A stretch of 64,000 nt of DNA from the NCBI GenBank assembly GCA_013396635.1, contig WBMW01003950.1, positions 844,884 through 908,883 of the forward strand, in the 5' to 3' direction. Of this stretch, positions 35,296-47,700 are shown piece after piece (the first letter of the stretch is position 1; every line of letters begins with the position of its first letter). The position numbers and the translations under genes are program-made. The notes below the pieces were generated by a model that ran no database searches, was not told the DNA's origin, and saw nothing but the letters and a program-made list of their open reading frames with translations. This DNA comes from Penelope pileata. Lineage: Eukaryota > Chordata > Aves > Galliformes > Cracidae.

Positions 35296-37587
35296 ACTTT
35301 CCAGAAGTTCTTAAACTTAAACTCAACAGTCTGCTAAAACCATTCCTCTGGTATTTTTTTTAAAATCATATTAATAGCATTGATACATTTTTCAGCTCTG
35401 TTCCATCATACCAGTGTTTCCCTTACTGAAGTCTTATAAGTTCACGTTGGACTTTTTAGCAGGACCTCTTATACAAAGCAGGCCATTGTTATCTTTTTTT
35501 TTTTTTTTAATTAAACAGTAAAACAAGGAAGCACAGTGCTTTGAAGTAGGTATTGAGGGAGCCGGTTGGGTCCAGTTGGGCTTTTCAGATGTCACCTCTG
35601 CGCAAAGTCACCTCAGTAAACCTGTAGTGACTTCTGAAAACATACATAGTGCAGACACACCTGCCGTTACTGTGCATGGAGGCCACTTCGGTCCCAGGAG
35701 AATTTATTTCCTCTGGCTTCACATTGCAAGAAAGGAACCCTACTGCTTCCACCCCAGAGCTGGCTGAGGAAGAGATCTATCCATATCCACACATATTTAA
35801 ACCTGATCTGTGAGATGGGAACTGGATTAGCATGCAGCTGGCTCCCTATTGCTCACCGTGAATAATAAAGCCAGTGGACAGTACTGCCTACTACCCTGCA
35901 GCAAAACGTCATCAATTTGAGGGGAGCACAGTTCCCCGCTGCTGACAGATTAGCAAGAATAGAGATATGCACTGATCCTCAGTCATGTTTTCCCACCATT
36001 AAAAAAAACACTGGAACTGAGGCTGGAGAATATTTCTCTGCTCCTGACTGGAGCTGCACCCACACTACAGTTTCAGAACCAAGTTCCACATTTTCAGAAT
36101 GAAAATGGGGAAGACAGAGAAAGAATCTTCTTCCTGTCTACCTGACATATGCTGATAGATATTTTCTTTATGAGCATTAAACGAAAAAAAATGAAATGCA
36201 ATGTTCTGATAATGTCAAAGGCTCAATTTACTTATTACAAGACAGGATAAGGATTTGTGTCTTGAGGTCAACTACTGAACTGGAAGTTGTGATGCAGGAT
36301 AACTTAGCACAGTTATGGTAAGCTTAGAAATTAGAAGTACAAATGCATTCAGACTTTAATAGGCTGACTTAAGGGGATTCTGAATCCCTACAAACACACC
36401 ATTTTGCTACACTTCATGTAACAGCCTAATTAAATTTATTTTGAAACATATAAATTGACCACATTCAGATTAACACACAAATTGTATAACAACTTGTTTC
36501 TACATCTCATAAATGTTTATAATATCAGGATGTTTTCTGATGGAATTCTTCTGTTTCTCCTACACCACCCACCTAAAGAAAATAATTATTAAGAATCTTC
36601 AACAAGATGTCAACAAGATGTAAATTTGGAAAAAAGATCCCTACAGTCAGAATTCTTTTTTTCCTGTCTTTTATCAAAACAATGCCTTCTAGAAAGTACA
36701 GAAAGATGAAAAAAATCTAGTACTGTTCACCTAATATCTTGCATCTCGAACTGAAAATGAAGGTGCTGTAACCTGTATGTTGACCCAACAGTCACAAGGG
36801 TATTATTCAAAAAACAAGAGCAGGCTTTTAATTATTAAATGGAAGGTAGGATTTTCTTCAAACAAGTGATACCGTAGAATAAATGAATTTATTGGATCAA
36901 TATTGAAACTGTTAAGAATAAGGTCTCTCTCCTATTCCTGTTCACAAATCTAACTAGTCCCCTCATCAAACACTATCATCATCAAACTTTATGGTTTTGA
37001 TCTTTGTTTAACATGAAGCTGGCCCAAAGGAGAACAAAGCTGAGATACCAAGGGCAGCAAATTCTGCTATGAATCAAGACATTTTGTGTTTACAAAGAGG
37101 AGCTGAAGACATCTGAAAATACAGTTGTGTTCATGAATGAGTTTTCCATGTTTTCTTTATCAGGCAGAAACAAAAACACTAGACAATAATTGTACAAGCC
37201 CACATGGTATAAAGAAAGCCTCAAGGCCTTAGGCTCAAGGGGAAAACTTTCCCCTTTTAAGGAGCTTTGGGAGGTGACCACCAAGCTGCCCCACACAGGC
37301 ACTGCTGTTAGTGCTGGCATACGGAAGAGACCTCAGTACTGCACAGGGAGCAACCCTGTGGCTGGCTTCAGGCCATAAAGGATGGTCCTGAGAGACTGCT
37401 GCCATTTACTGCGGTGTTCAGAGCTGCCCAGTTGACACTAGGGGACCCTTCTACCTCCAATGATGGCTTAAAGTACCCTTATTTTTCATTTTGTTTGGCT
37501 CCAGAACCTGTAGATTTTCCCAGAAGAAAAACCTGCAATATCAAGTGGGGAAGATCAGATCTCTGTAAAATGTTAATAATACATAAA
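35296..37587. other. Unrecognised non-coding DNA
   Basis: Includes a T-run at 35494-35508 and somewhat GC-richer stretches at 35550-35850 and 37190-37450. None matches a repeat I know. No coding frame is credible. Confidence 0.5.
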
Positions 37588-37713
37588 GATCTTCAAGACC
37601 CGTCTGGATGACTACCTGTATGACCTGCACTAGGGAACCTGCTTTGGCAGGGGAGTTGGATTCGATGATTTCTCGAGGTCCCTTCCAACCCCTACAATTC
37701 TGTGATTCTGTGA
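37588..37713 (+). mobile_element. CR1 LINE 3' end, plus strand
   Basis: A short 5'-truncated CR1 copy of about 126 bp. It contains ATCTTCAAGACCCGTCTGGA, GGGAACCTGCTTTGGCAGGG, a GTTGGATTCGATGATTTCTC block and AGGTCCCTTCCAACCCCTAC, and ends with two ATTCTGTG octamers at 37697-37712. Orientation and tail are unambiguous. It differs from the copy at 29062 in the 3' UTR wording, so a different CR1 subfamily is likely. Confidence 0.93.
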
Positions 37714-40534
37714 TCTTTCAACCTTACACTTCAAGGGCAAAACCAATGCAAAGATTTTTAAAGATTGTCTAATGTTATGGATGTGCAATCTTTTTCATTT
37801 TTCCTTAAGTGAAAAAGGAATTAATATAAAATCCAAGGGTATTTTTCCCCAGATCACAAAAGCACATCCTTCTTATCCAGAAGGCTCTTAATTCAATTTT
37901 TCCCACTCTGATTTATGAGTTCATTAGCAATAGATTGTTGTTAGTCCTTCCAGTACCATAAAAATGTAAACTTCATTTAAAGCCAAGTCCATCACTTTTT
38001 CTGTCCTATCTATCCTCTAGCTTCCACTTGCATGGGTTAATATCACAAATGAAAATTGGGAAGCTTTTCAAGTTCAAGGGCTACAGCTATAAGTTGTCTC
38101 TCAGAAGAACTACACAGCTGCATCAGCAAGTTATAAAGCCAATAAAGAACCTTCTAGAACAGAAAATTTCACAAATAGTTTTCAGGCATCACAGATATGT
38201 TTGTGAAAGTTAGGTGAACTCTTATGAAAATGGTAGGTCAAAATTCCAGATATAACAGCTTTAGTGGCAAAAAATACTAGTTTTCTTGATGCAATTTTAT
38301 ATCACTACCAGATGGGGGCTAGGAAGACTTCCTAAAGTTAAGTGTTTGATTTTGATTAACCATTTCCAAAAACTGTGTGAACCTCACTTTTTTTTGTATG
38401 TTTTTGCTCGCGAGTAAATCCCCCATTAGTTACTACTAAGGTTGAAGACCACCACCACTACCACAGAGCAATGAGGGCACTAGAGTAACATCCTGGGTTT
38501 GGAACACTTAACTACCTCCTCACAGTACCTGGGAGATTTAAAGATTTTGTTTAAGCTCACGATAGCACACTGGGTTACAGAGTTGCATTTTTTTTTGTTG
38601 TCAAAACATGTTCATAAAGCTCAAGACAGCTTTTCAGCCCAAACACTAAGATCTAAATATAAATAAATCATGGAAATGGGAGATGTTGAAGAGATGCAGT
38701 CACTCCTGGCATGTTTCCATGAAAACCTCAAAGACACGCACAGCTGAAGGTAAAAAAAAAAAAAAAAATTCCAGACCATCTGAAATCTGCTCAATGTTTT
38801 TGAGCTTTCATTCTGAAAAATGAAGACACACAAAGACTTGACTGATCTCATGTGAATTCAAATCACTGTTTTGAAAAACTAATGTTCTGACTAGTGCATC
38901 TTTCCTAGCAATTCCCATAATATAAAAATGAAAATGTCTGCTTAAAAAGTATTAAGAAGCATATAGAACACTATTCAGAATAATGTCAGCCCCAAACCAT
39001 GCGCACACTTCAGTTCTATCATGTGAGATAATTGATGGGACAACATGACTGAGTATTGGAGATGAAAATTAAATATAGCAACAAAGTGAAAAATTGTGCC
39101 TTCTTTTGGAAGAACTTGTCACTGCCCTGTAGTCACAGTCATTGCTTGATTGAAAAAATACTTTTTTCCCCCCAAAGAAAGTCAGAAGTTTCCAGAGGAG
39201 CATCTCTGCTATGTTTCACTTTGTGGTTCAACTGTTCTACACTCATGTTTGTCTTCACCAGTCATTCACTGAAGCCCTAACTACACAGATACAGGGGTAC
39301 TTCGCTACAGAATGGTCTGAGGAAGTCTAGGTCACTTGAAGAGAAGGGTCCATAGCAGATTACAGAAGTCAACAACTCAGTGTCCCAAGCTGCAGTTCAC
39401 AGGCGACATGGCAGCAACTCTATGAAGAGAACATTTCAATTTGTCTTGGCTGGAAAACAAATAAATAAATGAAGGGTATGTTTGTGAGGGATTCTACATT
39501 TCCTAAAAGTATCCCAAAGTGGTATGCTTTCTGTGGGGAGGAAGGGAGATTTCATTGAAAACCCAACTGTATGAGAAGAAACTAGAACATACTTTTAGCT
39601 ACTATACTACTCCAATTTAATGCCCCAAGACAGATGATAAATTCTTAGATTAATTTCCAAAATATCAAGAATGCACGAAATTTTTAATAGGCCATTTTTT
39701 TCTGAAGGAAACATGCTTTTACATAACTTGTACTATTGAATGTTACTATTCAATTACAGATATCTTTGCACTCAGCCTGGAAGCAGAAATACTCCAAGCA
39801 GACGAAATAGAGAAACAATTATTTTGTTATTTCAAGCTTCACTACTACAGCTCTGCAATAGAAGTCAAAATATTTCAACTCTCTGTGAATGGATACATTG
39901 CACATAGTACATTTTCCACAAAAGTCATATCTTTGTTTTCTATTGTCTTAACAAAATAGAATGAAAATAGAAGTTATGTCAGAAATTTATCCTAGTTCAG
40001 AAATACTCATCTAACAGGAGAAAACTGGGGTGTTTGAGGAAACAAGGCGACAACAGTCTCCATAGAAGAGAAAGATTAAATTGTTTCTCAATGCATTGTG
40101 AAATACAGTTCTTTTGAAGTATGAAAGCAAGAAACTAGGGATTAAGTTCTTAGCTCCCAGTTCCTCAATTGTCAAACTATCAATTAATGAAATGGTATCA
40201 CTTTATCATTTTGCAGTCAGCAAAGCGGGAACAAGCAGAGTATGAAGCATGAATCATCATACAGCACAAGTGAGTTGTGGTGGATTCACGTTCTTACAAA
40301 TGGTATTGTTCAATTCAACTTAGTGCTTCAACTCTAAAAATACTACACTATATCATGTGCAAAAAAAAAAAGGAGAATTAAGGTGCCATAAATATTTCTA
40401 ACAGCCACTAACAAGCCCCTGATCAGCAATGGTGAACAACTTACCTTTGCATACTTCCTTTCGGATCAGAAAACCATACACAGGAGTGCTGGCAATCCTG
40501 AATGACACATGGATAAACCCTAGGTAGGGTCTTG
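37714..40534. other. Unrecognised non-coding DNA, about 2.8 kb
   Basis: AT-rich; A-run of 17 at 38752-38768. No gene, RNA or repeat family recognised. Confidence 0.5.
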
Positions 40535-41740
40535 TTAGAGACAGGCATGCATCACCACAAACCCTGCTCAAGAGTCTGTCCCCTTCTTTCTTGTAGCCTC
40601 CCGTCAGATATCAGGTCTTCCCGGAGCCTCCTCCGGGCTAAACAGCTCCAGCTCCCTCAGCCGGTCCTCATAGGGGAGGCATTCCATCCCTTCGATCATT
40701 TTTGTGGCCCTCCTCTGGACATGTTCCAACAGGTCTATGTCTATCCTGTGCTGAGGACTCCACATCTGGTTGCAGTGCTCCAGGTGAGGTCTCACCAGTG
40801 CAGAGTAGAAGGGCAGGATCACTTCCCTTGACCACATTTGTGTCATTCGTGCTTCTTTTAAATGCAGCCCAGGATACAGTTGGCTTTCTGGGCTATGAGG
40901 GCACATTGCCAGCTTATATCCAGCTTGCCATCCATCAGTACCCTCAAGTCTGTGGCAAGGCTGTGCTCCATCTTTTCATCCTCCAACTTGTATTGACAGT
41001 GGGTTGCCATGACCTAGGTGCAAGACCTTGCAGCACTTGGCTTTATTAGACCTCATCAAGTTCTTCTGGGCCTACGGCATGAGGTTAAGTCTCTCTGGAT
41101 GTCATCACGTTCCTCAGATGTGTAGACCACACCCCACAGGGTTCACTCAGTCCCCTGAGGGACACCACTCATCACTGATACTTATCTGGACATTGAGCTA
41201 TTGACCACTGGGTACTAGCCTCGCACCCAGCTCCTCATCCATAGAACAGTCTGCCCGTCAAATCTGTATCTTTCCAATTAGGAGAGAAGGATGCTGTGGA
41301 GGACTGTGTCAAAGGCCTTACTGAAGTTCAGATAGCTGACATCAGTGGCTCTTCCCTTGTCTGCTGACGCAGTTACACCATCATAGAAGGCTACTAGAGC
41401 AGTCAGACAGGATTTGCCCTTGGGGAAGCTATGCTGGTTGCCTTGTACTACCTCCCTCTCTTCCACGCCTTAGCATAGCTTCCAGGAGGATCTACTCTGT
41501 GATCTTCCCCAGCACCGAGGCAAGGCTGACCAACTGATAGTTCCCTGGGTTATCCTTTCCATCCTTCTTAAGTGCTAGAGTAGGCTGGAAATTTGGTAAC
41601 AAAAACACATCTGTGTTGGTCAGTCATCCCTCCCTGCTCTGAGGAGCCCTGAGCCAAACTCCAGGCTAGCTGAGTTCCCTCCCTGTGGCTCAGCATCTCT
41701 TTCAGGGCCAAAGCCACCTCTCTAGTGTGCAAGAAGACAT
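40535..41740 (-). mobile_element. CR1 LINE fragment, minus strand, internally deleted
   Basis: Read on the minus strand from about 41585, the order is: the RT region with QHSFPKGKSCLTALVAF and GRATDVSYLNFSKAFDTV (41466-41278); a GVPQG-type block near 41160; the block encoding NKAKC and VLHLGHGNP near 41035-40995; and the C-terminal SREVILPFYSALVRPHLEHC and VQRRATKMIEGMECLPYEDR (40906-40604). Motif A reads LNFSKAFD where LDFSKAFD is usual. Immediately after the GVPQG-type block the sequence passes to the GVVYTSEE-like segment, so the stretch that should carry FADD is missing. The 3' end stops near 40535 without UTR or octamer tail. The segment 41586-41740 is GC-richer and probably also CR1, but less certain. 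Confidence 0.9.
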
Positions 41741-44700
41741 TGTCATATGAAAATTAATGTCATCTCTTCTGCATATGCATTGACAGAAAGTAAATATCTG
41801 AAATAACAATACTTACTGACTTCACAGCTAGCGCCAGCTGAATTATCTGCTATGGTGGCATTTTTCCTGCCTTGTGCAGGACCTTCCAGCTTTTGTTTCT
41901 TAAATGAATTGTGTTCTTTAACAATTATTTCAGTCAGCCTGGTCAATTCGAAGAGAATGGAATTTGTTTTTCTAATACCTAAAAACTGGTTGCTGCCCAT
42001 AGTCCTCAGGGCAACACGAAAAACAAGAGAACACAAAGAGAAAGAGACAGTCACACAATAAAAAAATAAACTCAATCTATAAATGCTACTGGCTGTGAAT
42101 TTTTGCAACTGTAAGCATCCTTCAGGATAAGTTAAATATGCTAGAAGGTGATTGACTATTTTCATCAGTCTTAAAGACTGAATAATTTAAATGTGGAGCT
42201 TCTTCTCATCTAATGCAAAATGCTGAGTACAGAATCCTAAACAAACACTGTAGAATTTAAATCTGGTCTACAGAAAATCTGAAATAGTGGAAACCATTTA
42301 ACCCAAGGTGAGCCTGCACACTCCATGACTGCCATACAATCCGATTGCTGGGAAAACAGCAGAACAGTTACACTGACTGCAAAAGAGAAAGAAAGGAAAT
42401 ATTAAACTCATCTAAAAATAAACCAAGAACAACAAGAATCTCAAAGCCTATAACTGTGCTAGCATTACATGACCGCCTGTGTTTACATTCACTCTCAATT
42501 CAGTAAGAAGCTGTGTTAGTGTGAAACTAGTTCAGGTCCTCATGGGACACAATAGTCACCATTTTGCTGAATCCATAAAGACTTGAGTAAATGACAGTTA
42601 CTTACAGAAAGCCTCAGAAGAGCTTCAAAACTACAGGAAAGTAGCACAATAAATCCTTTAGCTTAGGAAGATGCCTATATGCACGTGAATAGGCTAGGTG
42701 TGTTTAGGAATAAGTGCTAAGGAGTTTAATGGAGATCTGCATCCTTCAGTGTCCCAGATCATTCTATGCTGTATGAGAGCTGCTGTTCTCTCTCCATGGA
42801 CAGTATTTTTCAAAAAGGCTTTGCATAAACCAACCATCTCATTTGCATATCCCAGCAATATTCCCAAAACTTAATCTTCAGAATTTCATCTGCATATTAC
42901 GCAAATGCCATGCATGGGTATTCTTTAAGATCAGCATCACTGTCATCAGACAGCGACAAATTAACTTTTATGGTGGGATGCCCTGGGACATAGCCATCTC
43001 ACTATGCTTTGTTTACAGCCTTCCCAAGCATTTCTCAGTCCAAACAGCTCACTTTGTGGCTGTTCTTGATCTCCTTTTTCTGAGTTGAAGTTCTGTCACT
43101 TCTTTCTCCACTGGATGCAAATAAAATAGATTTCTCCTTTGCAACACCCAAACTACATCTTGCAATACTGTTTTCAGCCATCATTACCCATTTCAAATAC
43201 AGAGAATCACTTTTTCATAAAACTGTGCCAAACCTCTAAGACTTCAGAACACTCAGATTTTATTTTTCCTTATCTTTCCTTCTCTCCTGTCTTCAAGATG
43301 CTTACAACCCTGACACCTTTCTTACAGTTGAAACGTCTGAACTTCAGTCCTCCAGTAGGCATCATGCTGGCAGTGATAACACGAAGTTTTGTCAGTCATG
43401 TGCTATGATTTAGCACAAAATGCAGATTGATGTGGCAATCTTATTTTCAATGGAGTATTTCAGCATTGTAACGAATAACCCATCTATTTATTAGCCTAGG
43501 ATTAAACATTCATTTTCAACTTTACTGGTCTGCTTAAATGTGATCTATATTTTTGGTAGCAAATCCTGGTAGATATACAGAAAACCTCATCTAGTGCAGA
43601 CGGCTTCCATTAATAATTAAGACAAGAAATATGCTGCTCTGGGTAACCTGTCCAAATAACCCTAGATTTTTTCTTGGCAGATGTCATTCTCAGTAAGCAA
43701 TGCTGATGATACCGTTCCTGCCCCTTTCTTTCCTCATCCTTGTCAAACTGACATTCTTTATAATCTAAGTATTATGAACTAGAAATAGATAATTTCCACA
43801 GCTATGCCTTTAATAGACATTCACGAGAGAGTGTCTGCAACCATGCAGTTTTCTCTTAGGCTTGCACTCAATTTGCAAGCATTGACGTTCTCTGAGAATA
43901 AAGTGCAAAACTGCTGGTCATACTCCTTTCAGGAAAGGGAATTGTTTTCAACCAACTTAACCTCATGTAAACAATGAGTTTTTTACTTATTTTATGTCCA
44001 GACTACTTAAATAAAATTCAGCTTTTCTTAGGAGTGAGATGCACAAGCCACTGATCTCTTTAAACCACACTTTGACACCGTACCAACATCTTCCCAAGAC
44101 ACGATCACAAACAACATTGTTCTGTGCTTGCTGCTTACAGAACAAATATATTCTGTTCTTCCAACATAATCTCCATAAAAACGCATCAAAAGCATGATAA
44201 ATTCTTATGAGGATCAGAAGATGCCTCAAGATGAAAACTGACTTGCATGCTCTTTTTTTCTAATACATAAAACATCTCTGACAACATTAACTTTAAAGCA
44301 CACATTTAATGAATATAATTACAGCTTAAATAACTATAATAACTAAAGTATGAAACATTTATCTGATTATGAGATTTCACTGAAGCCAATAGAGCCTGTC
44401 TTTTCTCACAATCTGTCAGTACATTTTCTCTCAGTTTTTAATCCAGATGCAATCTGGCATGACAAAGACTGTTGGCTTCTCAGACACAGTCTGATAAGCC
44501 AAATTCCATGTTGGTTCAAACCCTGCTTCAGCAGGAACGTGTGGGTTTCAAAGACAGCATACAACAGTTGCCGTTGTTGAGAAACATCTGAAGAGAGATG
44601 AATCACCATAACCAAAATAAAATTGCAGATTACTGGGATTTCTTTTGTGGAACAAGGATCTCAACCATTTTCATCTTTGCAGTCATCCACTGCATGTGCT

Positions 44701-47700
44701 TTTTTTGTGTTCTTTCTGATATTACACGAGTTCATAGTGGTCAGTTTCTGCTTTTGTTACTAATAGATCAAACAGTTTCACTTCCATGTAAAGAGCACAT
44801 TTCACTAGAAAAAAAACCCTGCAAAGAATTTTTTCCCATATAATCCTAAATGGAACAAATGCTCTCTTATGTTGCCTTACTTCTGTTCAAGATAATGAAA
44901 AGGGTGGGTTGTTTTGGTTTGATTTTTGAAATTAACTTTTCTCATTCTTTGCCAGTCTGATTTTTTTTGCTCTATTGCAAATGCAGCAGAACAATAAAGC
45001 AGTCATACTCTGCTCCTTTCCATTTCAGCTGTGTGGCTGAGAGGCATTGCCACTGCCACCAGCAGAATTACCTACGAACAGATACACAAGAATAAAAGAC
45101 AATAATTAAGCATAAATCTAGACTAAAATCAGGCTTACTTTTACAAAAGCTTCTGATAATATTGCAGTTGACAAGGCAAATTTAGATAAGTATGCATCGG
45201 TACTGATAAATACGTATACAGGCTATGATTGTAGCTGTAAAAAATGTGAACAGAGGTAGAGATGAAACCTGTTTAATTCCCTAAGAAGAGAAAGCAAGAG
45301 GCAAAATAAAATTGAAAACTGAAATGCTTTAAAAAGAATATTCTTCGGGATCATTAAATCCTTTTTTATACATGCACATTTGTACAGATAGACTTAATAA
45401 AAGGTAGGTAATATTGCTTCTGTCAGCACCTGATGCAACAGCAACACGTTTGTCAAGGAAGATGATTTTCTCCAGTAAATTAATGTCCTCAATTATAGCT
45501 TATCATAAAACACTGCTGTTAATATTTGCTCAGAGCAGAAGAATAGATCTGACTATGTCTGCATTCATTTGATTTTCCTTCACACACACAGTCCACAGTG
45601 ACTTGCTGTGCTTGCTGATGCTTCATAGAGAATGAATCTTGGGTATAGTAGTCTATATCAAGCACGTATTTTACAGCAACTAAACAACTTTGAGACAATT
45701 AAAAAAAATCAAAACGATGGTGTTCCCAGCACCAACAGCAGCAATGAAAGTTGAATCTTCTGAAAATTCTCCAATCTGCAGTCACGTCACTCAGCTTAAT
45801 CTTTAAATCACTAGGGCAGAAGACAAGAGGAAGATGTAAAGTATGGGAGAGAACAGGCAGGAGGGAAAAGAAAAAAAAAAAAAGACAACAGTTTTCAGAA
45901 ATCCCAGAATTGTGATTCAGCATCCACTCAGATGGAAAGGCAGTGGATAATAGAGCTAGTGAGCATAGAATGCTGGGGATTACCCCTCTTCTCTGTCACC
46001 TCGGGGAAGAACCTTCTAGTGACTTTGAGAAGCCCCAGTCACTAACCTGTTCTCTTTCTAGTGGGATGGGTGAAATCAAGGCAGTAGACCACTCCTGCTA
46101 GCCTCCTCAGTAGCAAAAGGCATAAAATGTGTCCTGGGAGCTCCTTACCTCAGCCCGAGATGGTAGCAGTAAAAGCTTTGAACATTTCCTCTGTTCCTTT
46201 CTTGCCTGTCTACTTCTATGTATATGCTAGAAACAGAGAAGAAGAAGAAAATTTGTTCAAAAAGAAAGGAGACAATTTACAGAAAGTTGGAGAGTTACAG
46301 TCTGATCATATTGTGAGTCTTTAAGACTACGCCTGGGAAACACTACTCAATTTCGAAAGAAGAGTGGGACACCTCCCAAAAGGCCGTTCCTCTAAATTTA
46401 GAGAATCATCATCCAAGTTGGATGCAGCCCATCTGGATATTAGACTCCTTTCTTCACCTCCATCACCATATACGTTCTTTTCTTTAAAGATACTGAAGAT
46501 TTTACATAGCACCCTTTGCACTTATATTTTTAAAGCAATTAGAGAAGTACTATTCTCAATTTGATAGCAAGTAAAGCGAGACACAAAATGAAGTCAACTG
46601 TACAAGGCAGCTTCTCATCTTGCACCCTCTCTCGGTACAAGCCGGTCAAGACTGGACACGCCTATGAGAAAGTCCAACACAGATACCCAAGCTAGCCCTG
46701 AATGTGCCAGTGGTACCACTATCAGCAACAATGTTATCAGCACAATGATTGAGGCTAATAGCTCTGCTGAGAAACAGGCAACAGCAGCCATCAGAGCACC
46801 AATCCAACATAACCATATTGTGAAAATATGCAAGCAATGATAGCTGTAACCACAGTGCCCACGTAAGCCTACCCATTCTGAGACACAGCTTTTGTTTCCC
46901 TGTAGGTGAAGCTCAAGAATATGTATACGGTTCCTGCCTTTTTTGGGATAAATCCTGTCTTTCCCACATATTCCTCCCTAGTTCCCTCTCTAGAGGCTTT
47001 GCAAGCCTTCTGTTGAAAGTTAGCACAGAAGTTTCAAACAGAAATGACAGTATACAGCATCAAAGTGTATATTCAGAATAATAAATGCTTACCTGACTGA
47101 AAAGACAGATTTTTTTAAGTTATGTAACATCCAGTAATTTTAATTATCCATCCTGTTTATCTGTTTGTGTGAGGATCCTTATCTCCTAGGAGCTCCTTTG
47201 GCCCTTGTCCCCACCAGTCCCTTTCCCATAAATAATCAACAGGAAAACAGCATAAGAACGCCTCCCTAAGACCTGACATCCCAAGCACTATCTTTATTCC
47301 AATTTTATAACAAAGTCAGGTTCTTCAGAGGCCCTTATACCATGAGCAGAACCAGAATCACTTCTTGTTTGATTTTCTGATGCTAAATGGGAGGAGAGTC
47401 ACTGGAAATATTAGCCATTATTTATGACTTTTCACTGAGAAATGATATTTTAACAATCTACCCTGTTGTTAACTACCAATACATAATTTCTTTCAATTCT
47501 GAACAGGTTTTCCACCTATTTTATTCTTCATATGTAAAGAGTAAAATACTTCAGATGTTAAGAGAGATCCTGTAGGAGGTCAGATAGTCTGTTAAGTACT
47601 TCAAAAGGTAATTATTAAATTTCTGTCTTAGTAATACATCAATACATTCCCATTTCTGCTCTGAGTTACACGCACTGTCACCTCTTGAAAACTGAGCCAG

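Noticed and set aside
37228..37260. GGGGAAAACTTTCCCC near-palindrome resembling a kappaB-like site
   Set aside because: Single short match without neighbouring motifs or conservation evidence.
41743..42165. 140-codon minus-strand frame
   Set aside because: Composition is low in charged structure and no domain is recognisable; no supporting splice or promoter context.
46615..46833. 72-codon minus-strand frame with two strongly hydrophobic stretches resembling membrane segments
   Set aside because: Short, no homolog recognised, no flanking exon-like structure; an overlapping frame in another phase (46646-46876) is equally open.
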